The notes: generated by a model not told the origin, from the letters alone. Numbered from the stretch's first letter, positions 13,792 through 21,480 are shown. The stretch is DNA of 30,173 nucleotides from WVYX01 sp039586815 (GCA_039586815.1 JBDHJR010000033.1:1-30173); one strand, 5' to 3'. A program made the numbers and translations.

Positions 13792-14022
13792 ATGTCTATC
13801 ACCGGCATAGTCAAGTGGTTCAACGATGGCAAGGGCTATGGCTTCATCACGCCCGACGAAGGGGAGAAAGACTGCTTCGTCCATTACTCGGCCATCCAGG
13901 GCTCGGGCTTTCGGTCGCTCAAGGAGGGCGAGCGGGTCGAGTTCGAGATGGTTCAGGGCGAGAAGGGCCCGGCGGCGGAGAACGTCGTCAAGCTCAGCGA
14001 ACAGCCCCAGCAGGCTCAGTGA
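13792..14022 (+). CDS. Cold-shock domain protein (CspA family)
   Basis: RNA/DNA-binding OB-fold protein of 76 aa, slightly longer than the usual 66-70 because of a C-terminal tail (EQPQQAQ). The nucleic-acid-binding motifs are intact: RNP1 as KGYGFI (residues 14-19) and RNP2 as CFVHYSAI (about 28-35), with KWFNDGKGYGF at the start. From the family, such proteins bind single-stranded RNA, melt secondary structure and can act as transcription antiterminators, as in E. coli. The start ATG at 13792 follows a GAGGGTG element. The gene has its own predicted promoter and long leader and is closed by the strong hairpin at 14047-14083, beyond which lies an IF-1 gene. Confidence 0.97.
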   Translation: MSITGIVKWFNDGKGYGFITPDEGEKDCFVHYSAIQGSGFRSLKEGERVEFEMVQGEKGPAAENVVKLSEQPQQAQ

Positions 14023-14046
14023 GTGAAGCGGTACTTTAGAAGCACT

Positions 14047-14083
14047 GGGGCCGCCCTGCGCGAGCAGGGTGGCCCCGTTCTTT
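14047..14083 (+). terminator. Strong Rho-independent terminator between csp and infA
   Basis: A 13-bp stem with one G-T wobble (GGGGCCGCCCTGC and GCAGGGTGGCCCC) around a GCGA tetraloop is followed by GTTCTTT on the plus strand. It ends about 10 nt before the infA start codon, so infA transcription needs readthrough, antitermination or a promoter overlapping this element. Confidence 0.9.
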
Positions 14084-14093
14084 GATCCGCAGC

Positions 14094-14315
14094 ATGGCCA
14101 AGAAAGACGCCATAGAGCTGCAAGGGACGGTGACGGAGGTACTCCCCAACGCCACCTTCCGCGTGCTGCTCGAGAACGGACACACAGTCCTCTCGACGAT
14201 AGCCGGAAGGATGCGGAGACATAGGATTCGCGTGCTGGCCGGGGATCGCGTCACGGTGGAGGTCTCACCGTACGACCTGACGCGAGGGCGGATCACTTTC
14301 CGACACAAGAACTAG
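14094..14315 (+). CDS. infA: Translation initiation factor IF-1
   Basis: IF-1 (73 aa), an S1/OB-fold protein that occupies the ribosomal A site during initiation. The N-terminus MAKKDAIELQGTVTEVLPNA and the C-terminal VSPYDLTRGRITFR match IF-1 closely. The middle segment (HTVLSTIAGRMRRHRIRVLAGD) is more divergent than usual, where most IF-1 have HKVLAHISGKMR. I start at the ATG at 14094 because it gives the standard IF-1 N-terminus. There is no clear Shine-Dalgarno, and the terminator T-tract ends 10 nt before. It is not in a ribosomal-protein operon but directly behind csp, suggesting either a relocated gene or a second, stress-associated copy. A small CTAGTC/GACTAG inverted repeat spans the stop. 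Confidence 0.93.
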   Translation: MAKKDAIELQGTVTEVLPNATFRVLLENGHTVLSTIAGRMRRHRIRVLAGDRVTVEVSPYDLTRGRITFRHKN

Positions 14316-14519
14316 TCCCGAGCGACTAGCCGTCGACCATAGGCTGTGGATGCGGCGCGCAAGTCTGTCGCGCCGGAACCCGTAACGCCGAACACGGACC
14401 CCGCCGTCCTCCCGACCGGGCATGCGGCGCAGTGTAGGGGTCTCCGCGACAGTGCCTCCCGAGGCGCGCCGCGCGGCGTGGGACGACCTCCATGTAACTC
14501 GAGGAGTGAGGTTCACACA

Positions 14520-15506
14520 ATGAAGACGCTCGTGCCGTTGCTGCTCGTGGCCGCGCTGTGGGTCGGCCACCGCCCGGATCCGGCAGCAAAGGAAGTGCAG
14601 ATCACTGAGTGGCAGGTTCCGTGGGAGAGCTCGCGTCCGCGCGATCCATACGTGGGCCCCGACGGGCGCGCGTGGTTCGTGGGGCAGCGCGCAGACTATG
14701 TCGCCTACCTGGAACCACAGAGCGGCGAGTTCACCCGCTACGAGCTCGATGCGGGCGCGGGCCCGCACAACCTGATCGTAGACGCGGACGGCTACGTCTG
14801 GTACGCGGGGAACCGTGCCAACCACATCGGCAGACTCGACCCGGCCGACGGCTCCATCACCAAGTACCCGATGCCCGACCCCGCCGCCCGAGACCCGCAC
14901 ACACTGGTGTTCGACCACAATGGAGACATCTGGTTCACCGTGCAGAACGGCGGCTTCATAGGGAAGCTCGAGGTGGGCAGCGGTGACGTGCAGCTGGTCG
15001 CGGTGTCCGCCGGCCACCGGCCCTACGGCATCGTGATCGACGCCGGAAACCGGCCGTGGATCGCGGAGTTCGGCACCAACAAGATCGCCACCGTGGATCC
15101 CCAGACGATGGAGCTGCGGGAGTACGACCTGCCCCAGGAGCAGTCGCGGCCCCGCAGGCTGGAGATTACGTCGGACGGCGTGATCTGGTATGTGGACTAC
15201 AGCCTCGGCATGCTGGGACGGCTCGATCCTGCCACCGGCGCAGTGCAGGAGTGGCCGTCGCCCGGCGGGGCGCGAGCCAGGGCTTACGGCATGGCGGTAG
15301 ACGACCAGGACCGCCTCTGGTATGTGGAGTCGGGCCCCGATCCCAACCGATTCGTGGGCTTCGACCCCGCGACGAGCGAGTTCTTCAGCGTAACGGAGAT
15401 CGAGAGCGGCGGCGGCACCGTGAGGCACATGTACTTCCACCAGCCGACGCGCACGGTCTGGTTCGGCACCGACGCAAATACCATCGGGCGGGCGCAGCTA
15501 CCCTGA
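14520..15506 (+). CDS. Secreted beta-propeller protein, virginiamycin B lyase (Vgb)-like fold
   Basis: Exported protein of 328 aa with a signal peptide (MKTLVPLLLVAALWVGH) and a seven-bladed propeller of the streptogramin-lyase type. The repeats have the form Hxxx...DGxxWYxxNxxxxIGRLDPxTGxxxxYPxP, for example VDADGYVWYAGNRANHIGRLDP, FDHNGDIWFTVQNGGFIGKL, SDGVIWYVDYSLGMLGRLDP and VDDQDRLWYVESG. Family members named Vgb open streptogramin B rings, but most environmental relatives are uncharacterised. The late-blade position where I expect a catalytic His reads RAYGMAVD, so antibiotic lysis is not supported. The ATG at 14520 has GAGGAGTGAGG upstream. The preceding 204 nt (14316-14519) hold an open extension that does not look coding and no clear signal. 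A calcium- or substrate-binding periplasmic role is possible. Confidence 0.85.
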   Translation: MKTLVPLLLVAALWVGHRPDPAAKEVQITEWQVPWESSRPRDPYVGPDGRAWFVGQRADYVAYLEPQSGEFTRYELDAGAGPHNLIVDADGYVWYAGNRANHIGRLDPADGSITKYPMPDPAARDPHTLVFDHNGDIWFTVQNGGFIGKLEVGSGDVQLVAVSAGHRPYGIVIDAGNRPWIAEFGTNKIATVDPQTMELREYDLPQEQSRPRRLEITSDGVIWYVDYSLGMLGRLDPATGAVQEWPSPGGARARAYGMAVDDQDRLWYVESGPDPNRFVGFDPATSEFFSVTEIESGGGTVRHMYFHQPTRTVWFGTDANTIGRAQLP

Positions 15507-15555
15507 CGCGGCCGTCCTTGAGATCAACCTTGACGAGAATGGCAGGATTCAGTTT

Positions 15556-16713
15556 GTGACCGATCAGAACAAACTCGGCATCCTCGACGTGACGCCCAAG
15601 GGCGCCGGCTTCATTCGGCGCAGCTCCAACGGCTACCTGCCCGGTAGCGGCGACATTCACGTCGGCCGAAAGCTGATTCAGCAGCACGACCTCCGCACGG
15701 GCGATCTGCTCGCCGGCGACACCGCCAAGGGGAAGGGCCGCGGCAAGAGCCGCTCGCTCACCAAGCTCACCAGCATCAACGGGCGCCCGCCGGGAGAGGT
15801 GAACGGCCGACCCCGATTCGGCGACCTCAAGGCGATCCATCCCAACGAGCAACTGGTGCTCGACTGCGGGCTCACTAGGCTCGGCGGGGCGGATTACACG
15901 AACCGCATCATCGACATCATCTGCCCGTTGGGATTGGGGCAGCGCGCCATGATCGTGGCGCCCGCCAAGGGCGGCAAGACGATGGTGCTCCAGGCGCTGG
16001 CGGAGGGCATAGCGAAGAACCGGCCCGATGCGACGCTGTTCATTCTCCTGGTGGACGAGCGTCCCGAAGAGGTCACCGAGATGGAGTCGTGCGGCTACGG
16101 AGAGGTGATCGCCTCCACCTTCGATTTCCCCGCGAGCCGGCACGCAGCCGTGGCAGAGCTCACTCTGGAGCGCTCCCGCAGGCGGGTCGAGGTCGGCGAA
16201 GACGTGGTGATCATCCTCGACTCCATAACTCGGCTCGCCCGGGCGTACAACACGCTGGAAAAGGGCAGCGGACGCACGCTGTCGGGCGGCCTCGACGCGC
16301 AATCCATGCAGAAGCCCAAGCGGTTCCTGGGGAGCGCGCGCAAGGTGGATCCGCGCGAGGGCGGCGGCTCGCTCACCATCATCGGAACCGCGCTGATCGA
16401 CACCGGCTCTAAAATGGACCAGGTGATCTTCGAGGAGTTCAAGGGCACGGGGAACAGCGAGATCGTGCTGAGCCGCGAGCTGGCGGAGCGGCGCATCTAC
16501 CCCGCCATAGACCTCAACGCCAGCGCGACGCGGCGGGAGGAACGGCTGCTCTCACCCGACGGGCTGGAAGCGGCACGGACCCTGCGCCACCACCTGGCCA
16601 CCGCGCCCTCCGCGGACGCCATGCAGGAGCTGCTGCGCCTCATGGAGCGCACGAAAAGCAACGAGGAGTTGGTGGAGCAGGTGCTGAAGGAGTGGAGGGC
16701 GCCGAGCCGCTAG
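15556..16713 (+). CDS. rho: Transcription termination factor Rho, short form without N-terminal helical domain
   Basis: Hexameric RNA-dependent ATPase (385 aa) ending transcription of untranslated RNA. The RNA-binding CSD-like domain begins almost at once (LGILDVTPKGAGFIRR, DIHVGRKLI, LRTGDLLAG). The ATPase core has Walker A APAKGGKT, DERPEEVTEM, Walker B VVIILDSITRLARAYN, the Q-loop LSGGLDAQSMQKPKRF, the R-loop EEFKGTGNSE and the final PAIDLNASATRREE. The E. coli protein has about 50 extra residues (Rho_N helical bundle), absent here. After DERPEEVTEM the usual QRxVKGEV reads ESCGYGEV, and STFDEPASRH reads STFDFPASRH. The start is a GTG at 15556 with AGGA 8 nt upstream. Its TAG overlaps the TAG of the opposing kinase gene. 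Confidence 0.93.
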   Translation: MTDQNKLGILDVTPKGAGFIRRSSNGYLPGSGDIHVGRKLIQQHDLRTGDLLAGDTAKGKGRGKSRSLTKLTSINGRPPGEVNGRPRFGDLKAIHPNEQLVLDCGLTRLGGADYTNRIIDIICPLGLGQRAMIVAPAKGGKTMVLQALAEGIAKNRPDATLFILLVDERPEEVTEMESCGYGEVIASTFDFPASRHAAVAELTLERSRRRVEVGEDVVIILDSITRLARAYNTLEKGSGRTLSGGLDAQSMQKPKRFLGSARKVDPREGGGSLTIIGTALIDTGSKMDQVIFEEFKGTGNSEIVLSRELAERRIYPAIDLNASATRREERLLSPDGLEAARTLRHHLATAPSADAMQELLRLMERTKSNEELVEQVLKEWRAPSR

Positions 16714-18350
16714 AGCTTCACCACCTTGGGAGCGCTGACCTCGTCGCTCTCGCGATCGTCCGGCCCGGCCGCTGAATCGCTGCGGGGTCGGTGCGAATCC
16801 CACCAGTGCTGCGCGCGTTCGGTCGTCCAGTCGCTCGCGAAGCTCAGCGCTTCCAGCCGGGAAGTGAGGATCTCCGCCGAATGCGGCCGCTCGGTCTTGT
16901 CCTTCCGCAGGCAATCCAGCACCAGCGCGTCCAGCTCTTTCGGGATATCCAGCTCCGTGTATCTCGAGGGCGGCTCAGGTTCCTGATGGATGTGCTGCAC
17001 CAGCATCAGCATCGGTGAATTCGCTTGGAACACGGTGCGTCCCGTGAGCAGCCAGTACCCCACACATCCCAACGAGTAGAGGTCACTGCGCGGATCGACC
17101 TCCTCGCCGTCACCGGCCGCGCCTTCGGGTGATCCGTAGGCCGGCGTCCCGGCGAAGGCCCCGACGTCTGTCAACTTGACGTCCTGCCGTGCCGGCGCCC
17201 CAGCCCGCTTCACCAAGCCGAAGTCCAGCACCTTGACGAAATCCAGGTCCTGGCCGTAGCGGCACAGGAAGAGGTTGGCCGGCTTGATGTCGCGATGCAC
17301 CATGCCGCGCGCGTGCGCCTCTCCCAGCGAGTGGCACGCCTGCCGGAGAATGTGCGCAGCGCGCTCGGGTGGCACGGGACCGTACTGCTTCACCAGATCT
17401 TCCAAGCTCAGACCATCGAGCAACTCCATCACGTAGTAGAAGCTGCGCGCCTCGGTGAGGCCGTAGTCATAGACCTCCACGGTGTGTGGCGAGCGCAGCT
17501 GGGCCGTGGCCTGTACCTCCCGCTCGAAGCGGTGATGCTCGGTATCCTCCGAACGGCCGGGACCGGTGCCGAGGCCGCTGCGCACGAGCTTGATCGCGGC
17601 CGGGCGCGCGAGCATGCGGTGCTCCGCCTTCCACACCTCGCCCATTCCGCCCTCCCCCAGCTTCTCCACCAACTGGTAGCTCCCCATGCGGCGGGCGCGG
17701 CTGATGTCGGTGCCCATGCTGTAGATCACGCGCGAGCCCACGATTGCGATGCCGGCGCAGATGTAGTTGGCAATTAGGAAGGGCACGAGGAAGCTGGGAT
17801 CGAGCGGGGGAGCCCCGCGGGCTACCCCAATCGCATAGAGCACCGGGCTCGTCGAGGCCGCCGCCAGGGCTGCCACAGTCGCTTTCCCCGGCGTGCTGGG
17901 CACGAGCAGTGGGAAGAACACGAGCCAAACGCAGACCCAGGAGATCCCTCCGACGATCATCCCCTCCGGCCACATGCCGAACGCCAGATGCACGTCGATC
18001 CCCGCGGCCGCCACGACTTCGTACACCAGGCCGTAATGCAGCAGGCGCTCGCCACTGATCACGCGGCCGCGCACCAGGAGAAGCAGCGCAAGCGACGCGA
18101 CGATAAAGCCGGCGGCAACGAAGTCCGGAAAGGCCGGGAAGCTCGCGTTCTCCCAGTACTCGCTCCAGTTCCCGGCGATGCGGCCCGAGCCGTACGCGAG
18201 GGTGTACACAACTGCGTACACCAGCGCAGCTATGCCCAGGCGTCTTCCCGCCTTTTCCACAAGGTCGGGCGGGAGGCTGAGGGACGCGCCACTCGTTCTC
18301 GACGCGGTGGATTGAGACGGTCGTTTCTTCCGGAGCTCGGTATCGGCCAT
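16710..18350 (-). CDS. Membrane-bound Ser/Thr protein kinase with N-terminal multi-pass domain
   Basis: Hanks-type kinase of 546 aa. Six hydrophobic segments precede the kinase (about residues 38-56, 75-93, 104-125, 131-150, 157-180, 186-212), so the catalytic domain is cytosolic and C-terminal. This is the reverse of the common order in which the kinase is N-terminal. The kinase spans about 224-500: Gly-rich loop LGEGGMGEVW, Lys254 (AAIKL), catalytic loop HRDIKPAN with Asp354, DFG at 377-379, activation segment GTPAYGSPE, and SDLYSLGCVGYWLLTG. A Ser/Asp-rich tail closes the protein. The ATG at 18350 has only a weak Shine-Dalgarno. It is divergent from the rhomboid gene (87 bp apart) and its stop overlaps the rho stop. 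Confidence 0.94.
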   Translation of the reverse strand: MADTELRKKRPSQSTASRTSGASLSLPPDLVEKAGRRLGIAALVYAVVYTLAYGSGRIAGNWSEYWENASFPAFPDFVAAGFIVASLALLLLVRGRVISGERLLHYGLVYEVVAAAGIDVHLAFGMWPEGMIVGGISWVCVWLVFFPLLVPSTPGKATVAALAAASTSPVLYAIGVARGAPPLDPSFLVPFLIANYICAGIAIVGSRVIYSMGTDISRARRMGSYQLVEKLGEGGMGEVWKAEHRMLARPAAIKLVRSGLGTGPGRSEDTEHHRFEREVQATAQLRSPHTVEVYDYGLTEARSFYYVMELLDGLSLEDLVKQYGPVPPERAAHILRQACHSLGEAHARGMVHRDIKPANLFLCRYGQDLDFVKVLDFGLVKRAGAPARQDVKLTDVGAFAGTPAYGSPEGAAGDGEEVDPRSDLYSLGCVGYWLLTGRTVFQANSPMLMLVQHIHQEPEPPSRYTELDIPKELDALVLDCLRKDKTERPHSAEILTSRLEALSFASDWTTERAQHWWDSHRPRSDSAAGPDDRESDEVSAPKVVKL

Positions 18351-18437
18351 GCGGTTCTCTAAGATACTCTCGGCCTGGCGTGCGGGAAGCTCTCCGGCGC
18401 TGGCGTACACCGCACCAACCCCCTAGGCTTCCTAGCC

Positions 18438-19211
18438 ATGACGCCCTGGGTGACCCGCATCATCATCGCCAACGTCGTGGTGTTCCTGCTTCAGCTCATC
18501 TTTCCGTGGGTGACGTACCTCTTCGCGTTCATCCCGGCGGCCGTGCTGCTGCGTCCCTGGACCGTCGTCACCTACATGTTCCTGCACGGCGGTTTCCTCC
18601 ACATCCTGTTCAACATGTGGATCTTCTACATCTTCGGCCCCCGCCTCGAGATGAGACTCGGTGGTCGGAGGTTCTTCGGTCTCTACTTCATCAGCGGCAT
18701 CTCGGGAGCGTTGCTGTCGGCGGTGACCACGCCGCAGGCGGCCATCATCGGGGCCTCGGGCGCCGTGTTCGGCGTGGAGTTGGCATACGCGATGTTCTGG
18801 CCGCGCGACAAGATCTTCATCTGGGGAGTGCTCCCGATCGAGGTGCGCTGGCTCGTGGTATTCCTCACCGGGATGTCGCTCTTCGCCGGCTTCAGCGGAT
18901 CGGGAGACGGCGTCGCCCACTTCGCCCACCTCGGCGGGTTCGCCGGCGCGTTCCTCTATCTCAAGTGGCTCGACTTTCGCTCGCCGGCGCGCCGCTTCAA
19001 ACGCGAGGCGGCCGCCGTTCAGGCCAAGCCCAAGTCCTCGGGTATGAGTGACCTGGACCGTTGGCGGGGCATCCGCCGCGACGACCTGCACCAAGTGAAC
19101 CGAGATGAGCTGGACCGCATCCTCGACAAGATCAGTGCCAAGGGCATGAACAGCCTCACACCCGACGAGCGCGCGTTTCTGGAGCGCTTCGCGTCACGGG
19201 AGCGGCCATGA
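18438..19211 (+). CDS. Rhomboid intramembrane serine protease with C-terminal DUF6576-like tail
   Basis: Integral membrane protease of 257 aa, cleaving transmembrane substrates within the bilayer. About six hydrophobic segments lie in residues 5-178. The catalytic Ser108 is in GASGAVFG and the catalytic His164 in FAHLGGFAG; the loop-1 element HGGFLHILFNMW (residues 50-61) is typical of rhomboids. The soluble C-terminus (about 205-257) contains LDRWRGIRRDDLHQVN, then RDELDRILDKISAKG and SLTPDERAFLERF, which matches the DUF6576-type tail common in rhomboids of Bacteroidetes-like lineages. The stop overlaps the next start by 4 bp (ATGA), so it is coupled to the Tat-exported PLP-fold enzyme. Substrates are unknown. 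Confidence 0.95.
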   Translation: MTPWVTRIIIANVVVFLLQLIFPWVTYLFAFIPAAVLLRPWTVVTYMFLHGGFLHILFNMWIFYIFGPRLEMRLGGRRFFGLYFISGISGALLSAVTTPQAAIIGASGAVFGVELAYAMFWPRDKIFIWGVLPIEVRWLVVFLTGMSLFAGFSGSGDGVAHFAHLGGFAGAFLYLKWLDFRSPARRFKREAAAVQAKPKSSGMSDLDRWRGIRRDDLHQVNRDELDRILDKISAKGMNSLTPDERAFLERFASRERP

Positions 19212-20488
19212 ATCACAGAAGGGCATTCCTCAAGCAGCTGGCCGCGGTGGCCGGCGCCTCGAGCATCGGTACGCTGCTGGCACTCGACCGCGCCCTCGCG
19301 GAAGACGCGAGCCGCTTGCGCAGCGGCCGAACGTCCGAGATGCAGAGCGGTGTCTACACCCTCGACCCCAGCGTCGTCTACCTCAATCACGGGTCCGTCG
19401 GCACCATCCCGCGCACCGTGCAGCAGGCACACCAGAGGTACCTCGAGCTGTGCGAATCCAACCCGTGGCTCTACATGTGGGGGGGCGCATGGGAGGAAGC
19501 CCGTGAGGGGGTGCGGGCGAAGGCAGCGCGGTTGCTGCGCTGCGACGCCGGCGAGGTCGCTCTCACCCACAACACCACGGAGGGATTCAACATCCTCGCG
19601 CAGGGGCTGCCGCTGGGCCGGGGTGACGAGGTGGTCTTCTCCTCGCTCAACCACCCCGGTGCCAGCATCTGCTGGCGTCACCAGGCCGAGGTGAAGGGTT
19701 TCTCGGTACGACAGTTCGACTTCCCCGTGTCAGACGTGCCGAGCCTATCTCTCGATGACGTGCTGGAGCTGTACGATCGCCACATCTCGGCCAACACTCG
19801 CGTGTTGGTGTTTCCCCACGTCGACAACGTCGTGGGGCTCAGGCACCCGATGCGGCAGCTGGTGGCCCTAGCCCGCTCGCGCGGGGTGGAGTTCGTTGCC
19901 GTGGACGGAGCGCAGACGATCGGGATGCTCCCGGTGAACGTGGCTGCGGCGGACGTGGACTTCTATGCGGCGAGTCCGCACAAGTGGATGCAGGCCCCCA
20001 AGGGAACGGGGCTGCTCTTCGTGAAACGTGCGCTGCAAGACACGCTCAGGTCGATGTGGGTCACGTGGGGACAGGAGCGCTGGGCCGGAACGGTGCGCGT
20101 GTTCGAGGATTACGGCACCCGCGACCTGCCCGCGGTGATCGCCCTGGGCGACGCGCTCGACTTCCAGGACTCGCTGGGCGAGGACGTCAAGGCGTCGCGC
20201 TACCGCACGATGTGGCAGAGCTGGCGCCGAGCGGTGGACAACGCGGCGCATACCGAGTGGCGCTCGCCCACTTCATGGGAGCTGTCGGCGTCTCTGTTCG
20301 CCGTCGAAGTGCGCGGCGTGGAGAGTACAGCTCTGTTCGAGCGGATGAACCAGGAGTGGGGATTCGTGTTCCGCGCCTTCAGCTCGCAGGGGCTGAACAC
20401 GGTCCGCATCTCACCGAACCTGGCGAACACCGACATGGAACGGGAGCTGTTCCTCGGTCGGTCGGCTGCGGTGGCGCGCTCGTCCTAG
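19208..20488 (+). CDS. Tat-exported class V aminotransferase-fold (isopenicillin N epimerase-like) protein
   Basis: PLP-dependent enzyme of 426 aa related to the isopenicillin N epimerase/cysteine desulfurase group. The N-terminus has a twin-arginine motif (HRRAFLKQLAAVAGASS) followed by a hydrophobic stretch, suggesting export of the folded cofactor-bound enzyme. The PLP lysine is Lys259 (SPHKWMQAPKGTG) and the cofactor-binding aspartate is Asp233 (AVDGAQ). YLNHGSVGTIPRTV and THNTTEGFN are typical of the epimerase-like subgroup, and NTVRISPNLANT closes the fold. The start ATG overlaps the rhomboid stop. The true reaction is unknown; beta-lactam epimerisation should not be inferred from the name. 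It ends 8 bp from the convergent aldo/keto reductase gene. Confidence 0.92.
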   Translation: MNHRRAFLKQLAAVAGASSIGTLLALDRALAEDASRLRSGRTSEMQSGVYTLDPSVVYLNHGSVGTIPRTVQQAHQRYLELCESNPWLYMWGGAWEEAREGVRAKAARLLRCDAGEVALTHNTTEGFNILAQGLPLGRGDEVVFSSLNHPGASICWRHQAEVKGFSVRQFDFPVSDVPSLSLDDVLELYDRHISANTRVLVFPHVDNVVGLRHPMRQLVALARSRGVEFVAVDGAQTIGMLPVNVAAADVDFYAASPHKWMQAPKGTGLLFVKRALQDTLRSMWVTWGQERWAGTVRVFEDYGTRDLPAVIALGDALDFQDSLGEDVKASRYRTMWQSWRRAVDNAAHTEWRSPTSWELSASLFAVEVRGVESTALFERMNQEWGFVFRAFSSQGLNTVRISPNLANTDMERELFLGRSAAVARSS

Positions 20489-20496
20489 AAGGCGCC

Positions 20497-21480
20497 CTAG
20501 TCGATGTCCTGGTCGTCCTCGTCGCCGCGAGAGCCGCGCGCCCCGCGCTTGAACCAGGAAGCCTCGCTCATGTAGTCGCTCGTGAGCTCCTCGAGGTGAG
20601 CCATCTGGTCCCGTGACAGCGGCTCGAACTCGGTGGCGATCGCCACGTTCTCCTCGAGCTGCGCAATGTCGTCCACACCCACGATCACCGTGCTCACCGG
20701 CTGCGTCAGCGTGTAGCGCATCGCGTCGCGCATTGAGGTGATCCCGCCCTCGCGGAAGATGCGGCCGCGTGCGGGGATCTTCATGCCGATCACGCCCATC
20801 TGCTTCTGGTTGGCCAGCGGCAGGAGCTCGTCCACGAACGGCAAGTGGTGTGGGTCGGCCGCGTTGAGCGCCATCAGGATCGTGTCGAAGTCGAAGCGGC
20901 TGATCCCGTCGGCCAGCACCGCCGGATCTGCGTGTCCCGTGATCCCCAGGAAGCGGACGATCCCTTCCTCACGGGCCTGGACCATGGCCTCGATCGCGCC
21001 GCCCTCGCCGAAGATGGTATCCAGCTCGTCGGTTCTCCTGACGTTGTGGAGCTGCCACAGATCGAGATGGTCGGTCTGCAGCGATTGCAGGCTCTCCTCC
21101 AACAGGCGCAGCGAGCCTTCGCGGGTGCGGTCGTGCGTCTTGGTGGCGAGGAACACCTCATTGCGACGCGTCGCCATGACCTTGCCGATGTACTTCTGAC
21201 TCACGCCGCGGCCGTAGCGGGCGGCGGTGTCGATGTAGTTCACGCCCAGGTCGATGGCGCGATTGATTATGGCCTCGGCATCGGCGTCCCGGTCGGCCTG
21301 TTCCAGAGTGGCCTGACCGCCGAGGGAGAAGAGGCGCACCTGGTGACCCGTGCGGCCCAACGGGCGCTCGGGCATCGGCGACTTGCCACCCAGAGGGAGC
21401 TTCTGGTTGAGGAACAGGGCGGCCGTTCCCGCTGCCCCCATCATCACGAAGTCGCGCCGGGTGAGATCGCGCTCGGTCAT
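20497..21480 (-). CDS. Tat-exported aldo/keto reductase
   Basis: Oxidoreductase of the AKR superfamily, 327 aa, with a Tat signal (LTRRDFVMMGAAGTAALFL at residues 6-24), so probably acting in the periplasm. The TIM-barrel core has LGRTGHQVRLFSLGG at the start and the catalytic tetrad in DTAARYG (Asp, Tyr), TKTHD (Lys) and WQLHNV (His). Later parts bind NADPH. The C-terminus ends in an acidic and charged tail (RGSRGDEDDQDID). The ATG at 21480 has GGAGG 6 nt upstream; an in-frame start at 21495 is less supported. It faces the class V enzyme convergently. Whether the cofactor is loaded before export, as expected for Tat, and what the substrate is cannot be read here. Confidence 0.93.
   Translation of the reverse strand: MTERDLTRRDFVMMGAAGTAALFLNQKLPLGGKSPMPERPLGRTGHQVRLFSLGGQATLEQADRDADAEAIINRAIDLGVNYIDTAARYGRGVSQKYIGKVMATRRNEVFLATKTHDRTREGSLRLLEESLQSLQTDHLDLWQLHNVRRTDELDTIFGEGGAIEAMVQAREEGIVRFLGITGHADPAVLADGISRFDFDTILMALNAADPHHLPFVDELLPLANQKQMGVIGMKIPARGRIFREGGITSMRDAMRYTLTQPVSTVIVGVDDIAQLEENVAIATEFEPLSRDQMAHLEELTSDYMSEASWFKRGARGSRGDEDDQDID

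Noticed and set aside
14346..14519. N-terminal extension of the beta-propeller protein
   Set aside because: It would bury the signal peptide, and a good Shine-Dalgarno precedes the internal ATG at 14520.
14265..15440. Long open frame on the minus strand opposite the beta-propeller gene
   Set aside because: It is a high-GC shadow: the plus-strand frame has a signal peptide, a Shine-Dalgarno and clear propeller repeats, while the minus frame shows no recognisable domain.
14520..15506. Streptogramin resistance gene (Vgb)
   Set aside because: The fold is similar, but the expected late-blade catalytic His was not found and the protein is secreted, so no resistance role is claimed.
19208..20488. 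Part of a beta-lactam biosynthesis cluster because of isopenicillin N epimerase similarity
   Set aside because: No IPNS, ACVS or related gene is present and the protein is Tat-exported; the similarity is at fold level.
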